DNA of 64,000 bases from Labilibaculum euxinicum (GCF_009795715.1 NZ_WTCR01000012.1:62001-126000); one strand, 5' to 3'. Shown: positions 1 to 9,204, numbered from the stretch's first letter. The notes: generated by a model not told the origin, from the sequence alone. Made by a program: numbers and translations.

Positions 1-2
1 TG

Positions 3-98
3 CCATCAAGTGTTAAAGGAATGAATCCTATGGATCCTGCTCAAACAATTGAATTGGAAATGAATCAATTCGAAGTAGAGATTGCATTTACTTTTTAA
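3..98 (+). CDS. C-terminal end of an unidentified protein (partial)
   Basis: An open frame enters from the left window edge and ends with TAA at 96-98, giving about 31 residues. The tail alternates polar and hydrophobic residues (it ends IEIAFTF-like, read as VEIAFTF), as in a terminal beta strand. A strong terminator follows at once, which supports a real gene end. Too little is visible to name a family. Confidence 0.5.
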   Translation, partial: PSSVKGMNPMDPAQTIELEMNQFEVEIAFTF

Positions 99-114
99 CA
101 CTACATACTGAAGT

Positions 115-151
115 AAAAAGAGGTTTTCTTTCACGAAAACCTCTTTTTTTA
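115..151. terminator. Bidirectional intrinsic terminator
   Basis: The arms AGAGGTTTTC and GAAAACCTCT pair around a six-base loop, with an A-run on the left and a T-run on the right. It lies between two converging genes, so it can end transcripts from both sides. Confidence 0.8.
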
Positions 152-178
152 TTTTGTAAATCAGAATTTGTAAGGAAA

Positions 179-1219
179 CTATTTTTTCGATTTATCAGAG
201 AACAGATGTTTAATAAGACCCAGTAATACATCACGAAATGGTTCTGGTTGCACTCCAAGCTTTCTGTTTTCCTGACTAATTTCAAACACCAGTTTCATGT
301 GTTTAATGATTTCCTGATAGGCTTTAAAAAGAGAATAATCTGGATCATAAATGTGAGCAGGCTCCGAGTTTGTCCCATTTAATTCAATGATTTTGATATT
401 ATTCCCATTGTAAAGATCTTCTAAGCTGTTTACCTTAAGATCAAATCGACCATAGTAATAACCATCAAGCGGCTGAGCAATTTCACGAAAAACGTTAACC
501 AACCGATCGTTTATTAAACGATTTCCATCCAGAAATTTTGTGCCTCGATTATGATTTCCAATAGGTTCCAGTTTATAGGTTATCCCCGATGGAACAATTT
601 GATTCCACTTCGAATGGTATTTCTTTTTTAAGTAAGAAATTCTGCTTTTAGCACGAACGTTTTCAGTTACCAGTTCACTAAATCTGGATTTTCCATTTCC
701 TGTGATTTTTAAGAACTCTTTTCTAACTATTGATGTGATTCCATCTTTTGAAGAGATTGGGAACCGATGATAAAATACACCCAATTCAATTGGAAAGTCA
801 ATAAATTCCTGAACAAGAATATCCTCATTTTGAGTTTGTAAAAACAGATTTAAATCTTGTTTGGTATCTATCTTTTCAACACCAATACCTCTTTCACCAA
901 CGTTGGGTTTGCAAACAACAGGGAAATCAAATTCGTGCTCAGCCATTTTTGCACAAACAGTTTCAGTATTTTCATCTTTTATCGATAAAAATCCCTTAGG
1001 GATGTATTTATTGTCAATAAAATCGAGCATTTTCATTTTGTCCATTCCAAAAGCACCCCCGAATTTCATGCTTGGGTTGGTAGCTGTGAAGTAGGAAAAC
1101 GAACGAGCTTTTATTGCCAGATAAATTCCATATCCATATACAGGAAAGTAAAATATCCAGAAAGGCCAGAATTCAAAATGAAACCATTTTGAAAGAATAA
1201 AGGGTAGTTTTATTTTCAT
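179..1219 (-). CDS. ATP-grasp domain protein
   Basis: This 346-residue protein has the layout of an ATP-grasp ligase. Visible are the nucleotide-binding strand VVCKPNVGERGIGVEKI (about residues 100-116), the adenine-contact strand ILVQEFIDFP, and the metal-binding end GRFDLKV ... IIELNGTNSEP. It lacks the D-Ala-D-Ala ligase N-terminal domain. The N-terminus instead is hydrophobic and aromatic (residues 1-35), which suggests membrane contact. The ATG at 1219 was preferred to an in-frame TTG three codons upstream. ATP-grasp enzymes join an acyl-phosphate intermediate to an amine or thiol; the substrate cannot be read from the sequence. It stands alone and is convergent with the gene to its left. 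Confidence 0.75.
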   Translation of the reverse strand: MKIKLPFILSKWFHFEFWPFWIFYFPVYGYGIYLAIKARSFSYFTATNPSMKFGGAFGMDKMKMLDFIDNKYIPKGFLSIKDENTETVCAKMAEHEFDFPVVCKPNVGERGIGVEKIDTKQDLNLFLQTQNEDILVQEFIDFPIELGVFYHRFPISSKDGITSIVRKEFLKITGNGKSRFSELVTENVRAKSRISYLKKKYHSKWNQIVPSGITYKLEPIGNHNRGTKFLDGNRLINDRLVNVFREIAQPLDGYYYGRFDLKVNSLEDLYNGNNIKIIELNGTNSEPAHIYDPDYSLFKAYQEIIKHMKLVFEISQENRKLGVQPEPFRDVLLGLIKHLFSDKSKK

Positions 1220-1434
1220 ACACAGCAAATATTTTTTTAGTAGTACTTGTAATTAATCATACTCTTAAGAATATTTATAATTAATTGGGTAGATAAGGCA
1301 TCTATTTAAGAATGAAAATACAGATTTATACAATTCATCCGACAGAGATTCATTTATAAAACTATTTTCTATGAATTATTTTCATATTTTGATATCTTTC
1401 TATAGTATTCAATAATTTACAGAAATTCATTTTT

Positions 1435-1950
1435 ATGCAAACAGTCACTGTCTCTAAAATCATAATCAATCAGCTAATTGCTCTTTGTGAGAAACTTTCC
1501 TCAAAACAGTATTCTGCTTCTTTACAACTTTTGATGAATAATTCCATAGGAAAACACATTCGCCATATTGCAGAGTTTTACGATATTTTAAAGGATAGTT
1601 GCAACGCAGATTCTGTTCTGAGTTACGATACCAGAGAGCATTGCAGTAGAACTGAAACAGAGAAAGAAGTGGCTGTAAAAAGATTTAATGATCTCCTGAA
1701 TTGGTTGAATGATATTGATGAAAATTTAGTTCTTAAATTGAATGTAAGTTACGACAAGGTTGCAAATGCAGGCTTTGATATTGATACCAGTTTGCAAAGA
1801 GAATTGGTATACAATATTGAACATGCCATTCATCATATGGCTATTATCAGAATTGCGATAGAGCAGGAATTTCCTGACATTAAATTGGATAAACACTTTG
1901 GAGTAGCTTATTCAACCATCAGATTTAGAGATGACTTATGTGCACATTAA
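1435..1950 (+). CDS. DinB-family protein
   Basis: A 171-residue protein with the four-helix DinB/YfiT pattern. Histidines that would form the metal site are seen in IGKHIRHIAEFY (about residues 38-49) and in HAIHHMAIIRIA (about residues 129-140). Members of this superfamily are metal-dependent and include thiol transferases, but many are uncharacterised, so no substrate is proposed. Its end overlaps the start of the NRDE gene by 13 bases, so the two are probably cotranscribed and translationally coupled. No Bacteroidota -7 box is obvious upstream. Confidence 0.75.
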   Translation: MQTVTVSKIIINQLIALCEKLSSKQYSASLQLLMNNSIGKHIRHIAEFYDILKDSCNADSVLSYDTREHCSRTETEKEVAVKRFNDLLNWLNDIDENLVLKLNVSYDKVANAGFDIDTSLQRELVYNIEHAIHHMAIIRIAIEQEFPDIKLDKHFGVAYSTIRFRDDLCAH

Positions 1951-2666
1951 CCTACATACCTATTGGTTCTGCTGATTTCTTCTTTACTACCAATAGAGAT
2001 GAAAGCCCGTTAAGAGAAGCTGAGTTTCCTAAAGAATATCTTATTGGAGAGTCGTTTGCACTTTATCCAAAAGATAAAATGGCTAAAGGAACATGGATAA
2101 TGTGTCATGAAAATGATTTCTCACTTTGTTTATTGAATGGAGCCTTTGAAAAACACAAACATGAACCTCCTTACAAAAAGAGCAGGGGCGTTATGGTTCT
2201 CGAATTTTCAGAATTTGCATCAACCATTGATTTTATTAGAGATTACCATTTTGGTGGAATGGAACCATTTACACTACTTGTTTTAAGATATAAATACACA
2301 CGAAATTTGGAAGAGATACGTTGGGATGGAGAGACATTTCATTATCGGAAACTGGACTCCTCGAAGCCTTACATTTGGTCATCCTCTACCTTGTATACTG
2401 AAGAAGCTAGGGAAATGCGTCAGTACTGGTTTGATAATTGGCTTCGTCATTGTAATAATTTTTCGGGTAAAGAAACAATCAACTTTCACAAAACAACGGG
2501 AAGGGATGATGCTTTTAACGGATTAGTGATGAACCGGAAAGGGAAGGTGAAAACTCTTAGCATAACACAAATCAGGCGAAAGAATAGGATGGTTTCCATG
2601 TATCATGATGACTTAATAAAAGAAGAATCCCAAGATATTTATTTAACCAAAAAGAGCCTCAAATGA
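1938..2666 (+). CDS. NRDE/TANGO2-family protein
   Basis: This 242-residue protein begins MCTLTYIP and carries the family signature TNRDES at about residues 18-23. The second-position cysteine fits an N-terminal nucleophile after Met removal, as in Ntn hydrolases; that catalytic role is inferred. TANGO2-type proteins are found from bacteria to humans and are linked to haem or lipid handling in eukaryotes; the bacterial role is not settled. It overlaps the DinB gene. Its stop codon sits in the loop of the terminator shared with pckA. Confidence 0.75.
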   Translation: MCTLTYIPIGSADFFFTTNRDESPLREAEFPKEYLIGESFALYPKDKMAKGTWIMCHENDFSLCLLNGAFEKHKHEPPYKKSRGVMVLEFSEFASTIDFIRDYHFGGMEPFTLLVLRYKYTRNLEEIRWDGETFHYRKLDSSKPYIWSSSTLYTEEAREMRQYWFDNWLRHCNNFSGKETINFHKTTGRDDAFNGLVMNRKGKVKTLSITQIRRKNRMVSMYHDDLIKEESQDIYLTKKSLK

Positions 2667-2685
2667 ATGAAATGAGGCTCTTTTA
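2649..2685. terminator. Bidirectional terminator, NRDE gene / pckA
   Basis: The arms AAAAGAGCCTCA and TGAGGCTCTTTT pair perfectly over 12 bp with an 11-base loop that contains the stop codon of the + strand gene. A-runs and T-runs flank it, so it can serve both converging genes. Confidence 0.85.
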
Positions 2686-2692
2686 AGTTTAG

Positions 2693-4351
2693 TTATTTTC
2701 CCGGACATTGAGAAATAATTCCTGGATCCAGATTTTGGTTACCATATGACTTATCGAAATTAGTGGAAAATTTATTTGCTAATTTTTCGGCTGTTTTTTG
2801 ATATTCGTCTTGGTTTTTCCAAGTGTTAATTGGGTTAAGAATTTCGCTTGGTACATTTTCACAAGATGTTGGAATGTTCAAGTGGAATACTTTGTTCTCA
2901 ATAAAGTCTACTTTATTTAATTTGCCTTTTAAAGCCGCATCAACCATCGCTCTGGTGTACTTTAACTTTATCCTTGATCCGGTGCCGTATGAGCCTCCGC
3001 TCCAACCGGTATTAATCAGGAATACGTTGGTATTGTGTTTATCCATCTTATCGCCAAGCATTTCGGCATAAATGTTAGGATTACACGGCATAAATGGCTG
3101 ACCAAAAAATCTCGAAAAGGTTGCCTGTGGCTCTGTAACTCCTGTTTCAGTACCTGCCAGTTTCGAAGTATATCCCATTAAAAACCATAGCATCGCCTGC
3201 TCTTTGCTTAGTTTTGAAATTGGAGGAATTACTCCATAAGCATCAGCAGTCAAAAATAAAATCGTATTAGGATGACCGGCTTTCGAACTTTCCTTAATAT
3301 TATCCAGGAAAGAAAGAGGATAACTTGCTCTTGAGTTTGGAGTGTATCTGTCATCGAAAAAATCGATCTCACCATCAGGGTAAATCATGGCATTTTCAAT
3401 TATAGCTCCATGCTTGGTGTAATCTGCCTTATGCATTACTGCTTCATAAATTTCAGGCTCATTTTCTGGTTTGATGTCAATCATTTTTGCATAACAGCCA
3501 TTCTCAAAATTGAAAATGCCATCATCACTCCAACCATGCTCATCATCTCCAAGTAAGGCTCTTTCCGGATCGGCAGATAAGGTTGTTTTTCCAGTTCCTG
3601 AAAGCCCCAATAATAGTGCAGAATCTCCATTGACTCCTTCGTTAGCTGAACAATGTAAAGGCAATACTCCTTTAAAAGGAAGATAGTAATTCATTACCGT
3701 AAACATCAACTTCTTCATACTGCCCATATAAGATGAACCATAAACAATACCTATCTTCTTGTCGAAGTCCACAACTACACAGATGTCGGAAGTTTCTCCA
3801 TTTGGTTGGTCACGAACCAAACCTTTGTAGCGATCTTTATCCAATTTATCTTTTGGCAGTGCAATTAAAAAGAATTGCTCATCAGCAAAGATCGATTGGT
3901 TGATGTCATCAGGAGTTGGTCTAAACATATTGTCAACAAACACTTGACTTAGTGCTTTATCGCAAATAGTTTTTACACGCAGTGCATATTTAGAATCTGC
4001 ACCAATTACTCTGTCCGTAGTAAATATAGTCTTCTTCTTACCAATTGTTTTTAGGGCATCTTCAAAAACCAACGCAAACGTTTGCGGACTCATGCCGATA
4101 TTGTTCGGAGAAGACCAGTCTATATTTAACTCACTTTCAGGATTTCTTACAATGTAAGTGTCCTTAGGACTTCTTCCTGTAGAATTTGAAGGAGTCCAAG
4201 TGGCCAATGCACCATTTCTGGTTAAAACGGCCTCTTTGTTATCTACTGCTAAAGATATAAGAACTTCTCTTGGTAGATTTTCCCGAATGTTGGAATGCAG
4301 TTTTAACGATTTTTTTAAATCTTCAATCATGCTAATTTCAATGGTGTTCAT
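2693..4351 (-). CDS. pckA: Phosphoenolpyruvate carboxykinase (ATP)
   Basis: This enzyme of 552 residues interconverts oxaloacetate plus ATP with phosphoenolpyruvate, CO2 and ADP, at the gluconeogenesis/fermentation branch point in the cytoplasm. The ATP-type PEPCK P-loop GLSGTGKTTLSADP (about residues 248-261) is followed by the kinase-2 motif LLGDDEHGW. The substrate segment GRSPKDTYIV lies near residue 60. The length is typical of the ATP-dependent family. In anaerobic Bacteroidota it often runs toward oxaloacetate to feed the succinate pathway. It is a single-gene unit with a -7 box just upstream. Confidence 0.95.
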   Translation of the reverse strand: MNTIEISMIEDLKKSLKLHSNIRENLPREVLISLAVDNKEAVLTRNGALATWTPSNSTGRSPKDTYIVRNPESELNIDWSSPNNIGMSPQTFALVFEDALKTIGKKKTIFTTDRVIGADSKYALRVKTICDKALSQVFVDNMFRPTPDDINQSIFADEQFFLIALPKDKLDKDRYKGLVRDQPNGETSDICVVVDFDKKIGIVYGSSYMGSMKKLMFTVMNYYLPFKGVLPLHCSANEGVNGDSALLLGLSGTGKTTLSADPERALLGDDEHGWSDDGIFNFENGCYAKMIDIKPENEPEIYEAVMHKADYTKHGAIIENAMIYPDGEIDFFDDRYTPNSRASYPLSFLDNIKESSKAGHPNTILFLTADAYGVIPPISKLSKEQAMLWFLMGYTSKLAGTETGVTEPQATFSRFFGQPFMPCNPNIYAEMLGDKMDKHNTNVFLINTGWSGGSYGTGSRIKLKYTRAMVDAALKGKLNKVDFIENKVFHLNIPTSCENVPSEILNPINTWKNQDEYQKTAEKLANKFSTNFDKSYGNQNLDPGIISQCPGK

Positions 4352-4376
4352 GTAACATTATTTTAGGTTTCGAATT

Positions 4377-4384
4377 CAAAAGTA
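4377..4384 (-). promoter_or_regulatory. pckA -7 box (TACTTTTG)
   Basis: The minus strand reads TACTTTTG, matching TAnnTTTG, about 26 bases upstream of the pckA start. No clear TTG -33 element was seen at the expected distance. The rest of the 4352-4771 gap is AT-rich, with only the xerD terminator recognisable. Confidence 0.45.
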
Positions 4385-4673
4385 TGACTATATATAGAGT
4401 AATCCTACTATGTAGATATTATTTTTGCATTTTTGTTGTATTATTTTCCAATAAGATTTTGTAGTTTTACCGTGGCAAAGATTGGTTCGAACAGGTTCAT
4501 TAACAGTGGGTTTCTCTTATTTTGAAATTTGTATTGTTAATTACATAAATCTTCAGTATCTGAAATACAATCGTTTGCGTTAATTATATTATTATAAGTA
4601 AGACTCTTTTTTATCTTTAGAATTACGCTGGCAAACCTTTCATTAAATTAGTACAGAACTGATTTTTTTTATG

Positions 4674-4714
4674 AAAAAAACCTCCAAAAGTTATCTTTTG
4701 AAGGTTTTAAAAAT
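4674..4714 (-). terminator. xerD intrinsic terminator
   Basis: The minus strand reads AAAACCTTCAAAAGATAACTTTTGGAGGTTTTTTT. The stem pairs AACCTTCAAAAG with CTTTTGGAGGTT (one G-U) and is followed by a T-run. It lies downstream of xerD. Confidence 0.75.
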
Positions 4715-4771
4715 ATGTGTATCGTATTTTAACCATTACCTGTTGTCAATAATGGTTATTTTTAATACAAA

Positions 4772-5677
4772 TTAGTCTTTTGAACGAGGATGGAAATTTT
4801 TAATAGTTTCCTTTAAGTATTCTCTATCCAAATGAGTATAGATTTCTGTAGTAAGAATAGATTCGTGTCCTAACATTTCCTGTACAGCTCTTAAGTCAGC
4901 ACCACCTTCAACCAAATGCGAAGCGAAAGAGTGACGGAAAGTGTGAGGAGAAACATTTTTCTTCAATCCAACTTTTTTAGATAAATTCTTAATGATAGTA
5001 AAAATCATAACACGAGAAAGTTTGCGACCTCTGCGGTTTAAGAAAAGAATATCTTCACTATCCTTATCGATATTTAATTTTCCACGATAGCTCTTAAGAT
5101 ATATCTTGATTTCTTTTTTCGCTTTTTTTCCAATTGGAATTAAACGCTCTTTGTTACCTTTTCCATGAATTTTGATAAAACCCATTCTAAAATGCAGATT
5201 GGAAACACGCAGATCAATTAATTCTGATACACGTAATCCACAAGAGTAAAGTGTTTCAAGAATAGCTCTGTTTCTTTGACCTTCAGCTTTGTTCATGTCA
5301 ACTGCCTTAACTAAAACATCAATTTCTTCAGTTGTTAAGGTGTCAGGCAGTTTACGGCCAATTTTTGGAGCTTCTAATAATGCAGTAGGGTTCTTTTCAA
5401 TAATTTCTTCTAATAATAAGTATTTAAAAAATGCTTTAATACCAGAAATAACACGAGCTTGAGTTCTAGGACTTGTACCTGCATCATTAATCCATGCAAC
5501 AAAATCTTTCAAGTGTTGAAGAATAACTTCCTCCGGAGCAACCTCCATGTTCTTTTCTCTGAAGAAGGTTGTCAGTTTTGTAATGTCATTAATATAAGCA
5601 TCTACCGAGTTCTTAGAGAGGTTCTTCTCCAAAGTTAAGTAGGTCTTAAAATTTTCAATTGTTGTTGTCCATTTCAT
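4772..5677 (-). CDS. xerD: Tyrosine recombinase XerD-like
   Basis: A 301-residue tyrosine recombinase. The N-terminal SAM-like core-binding domain spans about residues 5-90, and the catalytic domain about 110-295. The catalytic set is complete: Arg in CGLRVSEL, Lys in HGKGNKERLIP, His/Arg in HTFRHSFASH, His in LGHES, and nucleophile Tyr in TEIYTHL. With XerC such enzymes resolve chromosome dimers at dif, at the septum where FtsK acts. Length, lack of extra domains and lack of neighbouring mobile genes favour a housekeeping Xer protein over an integrase. XerC/XerD assignment by eye is uncertain. Confidence 0.88.
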   Translation of the reverse strand: MKWTTTIENFKTYLTLEKNLSKNSVDAYINDITKLTTFFREKNMEVAPEEVILQHLKDFVAWINDAGTSPRTQARVISGIKAFFKYLLLEEIIEKNPTALLEAPKIGRKLPDTLTTEEIDVLVKAVDMNKAEGQRNRAILETLYSCGLRVSELIDLRVSNLHFRMGFIKIHGKGNKERLIPIGKKAKKEIKIYLKSYRGKLNIDKDSEDILFLNRRGRKLSRVMIFTIIKNLSKKVGLKKNVSPHTFRHSFASHLVEGGADLRAVQEMLGHESILTTEIYTHLDREYLKETIKNFHPRSKD

Positions 5678-5860
5678 TTTATTCAGTTTTTAGTATGTAG
5701 TTTAGTTGTAAGTAATACCATTTTATTATTAGTTTTACTCAAGTACTAATAATATACGAATTCTTTATGATAAAACTTGTCTGCAATTTAAAAAAATATT
5801 ACGTAAGCTGACAATTTTTTTAAGAGCTCTTTATGTTTAACCTTAAAATACTTTGACTAG

Positions 5861-6292
5861 ATGAATTTTTTGATCATTAACGGCCCTAACCTTAATTTGC
5901 TCGGAACCCGCGAAAAATCTATATATGGCGAGATCTCGTTCGAAACTTATTTTGAACAGCTGCAGGTGTTATATAGTAAAATCAGACTTGAATATTACCA
6001 GTCTAACATAGAGGGGGAATTGATAAATGAGATACATCGTGTAGGTTTTAGTTATGATGGAATTGTACTCAATGCAGGTGCCTATACTCATACCTCTCTC
6101 GCCCTTGCTGATGCTATATCTGCTGTAAATATACCGGTTGTAGAAGTTCACATTTCTAATGTACATAAAAGAGAGTTGGTGAGGCATTCTACTATGATTG
6201 GAAAGGCCTGTTTAGGTACTATTTCCGGTTTCGGAATGGATTCATATCGATTGGGAATTGAAGGGTTATTAAATTTTTGTGACAAAAGGTAA
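5861..6292 (+). CDS. aroQ: 3-dehydroquinate dehydratase, type II
   Basis: A 143-residue cytoplasmic enzyme that dehydrates 3-dehydroquinate to 3-dehydroshikimate in the shikimate pathway. Type II signatures are complete: NGPNLNLLGTREKSIYG at the N-terminus, with the catalytic tyrosine in the flexible loop; LNAGAYTHTSLAL in the middle; and VEVHISNVHKRE carrying the catalytic histidine. Dodecameric type II enzymes are about 145 residues, as here. It is divergent from xerD and 127 bases ahead of pyk, which has its own -7 box. Confidence 0.95.
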   Translation: MNFLIINGPNLNLLGTREKSIYGEISFETYFEQLQVLYSKIRLEYYQSNIEGELINEIHRVGFSYDGIVLNAGAYTHTSLALADAISAVNIPVVEVHISNVHKRELVRHSTMIGKACLGTISGFGMDSYRLGIEGLLNFCDKR

Positions 6293-6378
6293 TATTTTTT
6301 TGATAAATGATTTTTTTGTATGTTTTATATTATGGGTAAGTAGTTGATAGCTTATTAAATTGGTTTTGAGAAATTGAG

Positions 6379-6386
6379 TATCTTTG
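6379..6386 (+). promoter_or_regulatory. pyk -7 box (TATCTTTG)
   Basis: TATCTTTG matches TAnnTTTG 33 bases upstream of the pyk start. TTG triplets lie upstream at 6360-6362, slightly closer than the usual -33 spacing. Confidence 0.55.
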
Positions 6387-6419
6387 CAGTGCCAAAACTA
6401 AAATTGAAAGAGTTACTCG

Positions 6420-7835
6420 ATGAAGAAGCACACGAAAATTATTGCCACGATTTCCGACAGAAAATGTGATGTCGAATTTTTGACAGAATTGTTTGAAGAA
6501 GGAATGAACGTAGTTCGGCTAAACACGGCTCATCAGACTCATGATGATGCTATGAAGGTTATTGAGAATGTACGAAAAGTATCTGATAGGATTGCTTTGC
6601 TCGTAGATACTAAAGGCCCTGAGATTAGAACTATTGATGTTAAAGAGGAAATTCACCTTAAAAAGGGTGATTTAATTAAGATGAAAGGGAGCGACAATCT
6701 TCCCTGCACAGAGTTGTGTATAATGGTTAGTTATGAGGATTTTGTAAAAGATCTTGAAATTGGAAAGAAGATATTAATTGACGATGGTGAATTAGAATTG
6801 TTGGTAGTTGATAAGGATGAGCAATTTTTGACTGTAGAAGCACAAAATGCAGGACCCGTTAAAAACCGCAAGAGTATAAATGTTCCTGGTGTATCAATAA
6901 ATTTACCATCTTTGAGTCCTAAGGATATTGAATTTATTCATTTTGCTATTGCGCAGGACATTGATTTTATTGCTCATTCGTTTGTTCGTAACAAACATGA
7001 TGTTCTTCAAATTCAAGGAATTCTTGATCAGCAAAATTCGGATATTAAAATTATTGCAAAAATTGAAAATCAGGAAGGGGTTGACAATATTGATGAAATA
7101 TTGGAACATGTATATGGTATCATGGTTGCCAGAGGTGATTTAGCCATTGAGATTCCTGCCCAAAAAATTCCTGTAATTCAACGAAAAATTATTCGTAAAT
7201 GTATTGAGAGAAAGAAGCCTGTAATTATTGCTACGCAAATGCTTCACTCAATGATTAATAATCCAAGACCTACAAGAGCAGAAGTTAGTGATATTGCCAA
7301 TGCCATTTACAATAGAACCGATGCGATCATGTTAAGCGGTGAAACTGCCTATGGAGACTATCCTGTTGATGCAGTTCGGGTAATGAAATCGGTAGCAATC
7401 GAAGTGGAGAAAGAGCTTTATCCAGATACCAAACAAAATTTTGTGAGAAGTAATCATGAACTTTCGGCTATTTTAGCCCGCTCTGCAGTAAAAGCATCTC
7501 AGTTATTGCCGGTTAAAGCAATTGTAACCGATACTCTAACCGGTAGAACCGGAAGATATTTATCTGCTTATAGAGGAACACTTCCAGTTTATGCATTGTG
7601 CTATTCGAAGCGTGTAATGAGGGAGTTAGCTCTTTCGTATGGTGTTGAAGCGAGTTATCGTAAATTGCTTGTTAGTCGTGATGAGTATGTAAAGCAAACC
7701 ATGTTTTCCCTAATGGATCAGGGATGTTTTAAAAGCGAGGATATGGTTATTATTATAGGTGGTAGTTTTGGTCCTTCCAAAGGAGTATCATTTATGGAGA
7801 TCAGTGTTGTTGATCAATTAACGCATAAAGTGTAA
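6420..7835 (+). CDS. pyk: Pyruvate kinase
   Basis: This 471-residue glycolytic enzyme transfers phosphate from phosphoenolpyruvate to ADP. Visible are VDTKGPEIRT, the catalytic-lysine motif IAKIENQEGVDNIDEI, the metal/substrate motif VARGDLAIEIP, and MLSGETAYGDYP. The C-terminal regulatory domain (about residues 350-471) is present but no extra PEP-utiliser domain. The N-terminal strand reads TKIIATISDR rather than the common TKIVATIGP form, and the RLNFSHG loop reads RLNTAHQ. Both are departures from the E. coli pattern that leave the core catalytic residues intact. Confidence 0.95.
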   Translation: MKKHTKIIATISDRKCDVEFLTELFEEGMNVVRLNTAHQTHDDAMKVIENVRKVSDRIALLVDTKGPEIRTIDVKEEIHLKKGDLIKMKGSDNLPCTELCIMVSYEDFVKDLEIGKKILIDDGELELLVVDKDEQFLTVEAQNAGPVKNRKSINVPGVSINLPSLSPKDIEFIHFAIAQDIDFIAHSFVRNKHDVLQIQGILDQQNSDIKIIAKIENQEGVDNIDEILEHVYGIMVARGDLAIEIPAQKIPVIQRKIIRKCIERKKPVIIATQMLHSMINNPRPTRAEVSDIANAIYNRTDAIMLSGETAYGDYPVDAVRVMKSVAIEVEKELYPDTKQNFVRSNHELSAILARSAVKASQLLPVKAIVTDTLTGRTGRYLSAYRGTLPVYALCYSKRVMRELALSYGVEASYRKLLVSRDEYVKQTMFSLMDQGCFKSEDMVIIIGGSFGPSKGVSFMEISVVDQLTHKV

Positions 7836-7850
7836 AGATATATTTAGAAA

Positions 7851-7884
7851 AAAATGCGAACCACAATGGTTCGCATTTTTTTTT
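7851..7884. terminator. Bidirectional terminator after pyk
   Basis: The arms AAATGCGAACCA and TGGTTCGCATTT form a 12-bp perfect stem with a three-base loop, flanked by A-runs and T-runs. It separates pyk from the converging HupE-like gene. Confidence 0.9.
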
Positions 7885-8447
7885 CAATATCGTAAGTAAA
7901 TAAGAACAAGGGCTATACCAATGCCTATGCCCGTAATTACCAGATTAAAACTTCTTCTGTCTGTTTTAAAAACCAACATGAGTAATGATGATACAAGCAG
8001 GCTGCTGAATGAAATTAGAAAGTAGGAAACTGAAGCTCCAAGATTATATCCTGTAAATGGATAAAAAGAAAATGAGCTTCCGTAAACACTCTTATAATGT
8101 AGGTTAATTCCAATCCCCAAAATGATGCCAACTAAAGCAAAGAAATTATATCTTATTGTTGATGCAGAACTCTGACCGCCAATTAGATTTTGGATTCCCA
8201 CCAGCAGAATTGAGAGGGCCAAAATCAATTTAACGGTTGTGCCGGAAAAGGTTATAATCGAAAAATTACAAAGAAGGAGCCCAACAATCGAGCCAATAAT
8301 TAAGGCAAGTAAAAGAGAAAAATAGGCTTTCCAGTCTTTTATTTGAAAGGAGATTCCGAACAATGCCAAAAGCATAAAAGGTTCGAATGAAGAAAAAGAA
8401 ATTAAATGATAAAATGCTGATTCAAAGCTTGATAGTATAGTGTTCAT
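7884..8447 (-). CDS. HupE/UreJ-like membrane protein
   Basis: A 187-residue hydrophobic protein with about five or six membrane helices. Spacing and composition resemble the HupE/UreJ family of putative nickel/cobalt permeases in Bacteroidota, including the FKDW-like segment (here IKDWKAYFSLLL) after the first helix. The usual N-terminal Asp-His metal motif of that family is not seen; the equivalent region reads SSFEPFMLLALF. Metal transport should therefore not be assumed. It is the last gene of a tight minus-strand trio with the thioesterase and DUF4105 genes. Confidence 0.5.
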   Translation of the reverse strand: MNTILSSFESAFYHLISFSSFEPFMLLALFGISFQIKDWKAYFSLLLALIIGSIVGLLLCNFSIITFSGTTVKLILALSILLVGIQNLIGGQSSASTIRYNFFALVGIILGIGINLHYKSVYGSSFSFYPFTGYNLGASVSYFLISFSSLLVSSLLMLVFKTDRRSFNLVITGIGIGIALVLIYLRY

Positions 8448-8454
8448 TTTTTGT

Positions 8455-9204
8455 TTATTTCCATTTTATAACTACACGACAATTTTCAATGTCCGTGTTT
8501 TTCGTTTTGATTACAATTTTTGAGGTGTTATCACTATTTTGGTTGAATATCTCAAGAATCTGATCAAGTTTGGCTTCATGCAAGTAATTTATCTCCAGCT
8601 CGTGAATTGTTTTATTCAATAATATTTCAGAAAGGCAAGAGTCTATTGCCCACTTTATGTATTTTACATTATTCACATGCTGATAGAAATCCAGATCACT
8701 ATAGTGAATGTGCAGATCTTCTACGTAATTCCCTTGTTCAAGTTGTTGTAATTTACCTAGGCTATGTTCAAAGATAGGATCTTCAGAGTTGACTGGCATT
8801 TTAGCAACAATTTCTTGTGGTCTAATCAATCTTTTTGTTTTCGTATTAAGCACCAGCCACGAAGAGGTCGCCTGACCGATAACATCTCCTTTCATGTTAT
8901 AAATCCGGTATTCCCGATTTCCAAACAAACCATCCGCTCCAATCGACCAGGTTTCAATATCAATATTATCTTTCCACTTGGGTGTTGCAAAAATTTGAAC
9001 TTTTAATCTTGATAAAATCCAAGCCAAATTATTGGCTTTTAAATCATCAATGCCTTGATTGATTAAATCTACGTGATATCCGGCAATTTCCTGAAAGTAA
9101 TTGCAGATACTGGTGAGTTTTGCTCTTCCATTTAGGTCTGTATCAAAAGATCCAATCCGGAAGGTTTTTCGGTATTTTCTTATGTCGGTGTTTGATATAG
9201 TCAT
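8455..9204 (-). CDS. Acyl-ACP thioesterase family protein
   Basis: A 249-residue double-hotdog protein of the acyl-ACP thioesterase family, which releases fatty acids from acyl carrier protein. The first hotdog contains RKTFRIGSFDTDLNGRAKLT and a long helix with YFQEIAGYH. The pattern FGNREYRIYN and SSWLVLNTKTKRLIRP follows, and the second hotdog begins HYSDLDFYQHVNNVKY, where Asp, Asn and His fit the catalytic area. Its start overlaps the DUF4105 stop by one base and it lies 7 bases before the HupE-like gene, so the three form an operon. Chain-length preference cannot be read. Confidence 0.8.
   Translation of the reverse strand: MTISNTDIRKYRKTFRIGSFDTDLNGRAKLTSICNYFQEIAGYHVDLINQGIDDLKANNLAWILSRLKVQIFATPKWKDNIDIETWSIGADGLFGNREYRIYNMKGDVIGQATSSWLVLNTKTKRLIRPQEIVAKMPVNSEDPIFEHSLGKLQQLEQGNYVEDLHIHYSDLDFYQHVNNVKYIKWAIDSCLSEILLNKTIHELEINYLHEAKLDQILEIFNQNSDNTSKIVIKTKNTDIENCRVVIKWK

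Noticed and set aside
861-1094. Plus-strand ORF opposite the ATP-grasp gene
   Set aside because: It lies wholly within a well-supported coding region on the other strand and has no family features.
4772-5677. XerD-like gene as the integrase of a mobile element
   Set aside because: It has normal Xer length and core neighbours (aroQ, pckA), with no att sites or cargo.
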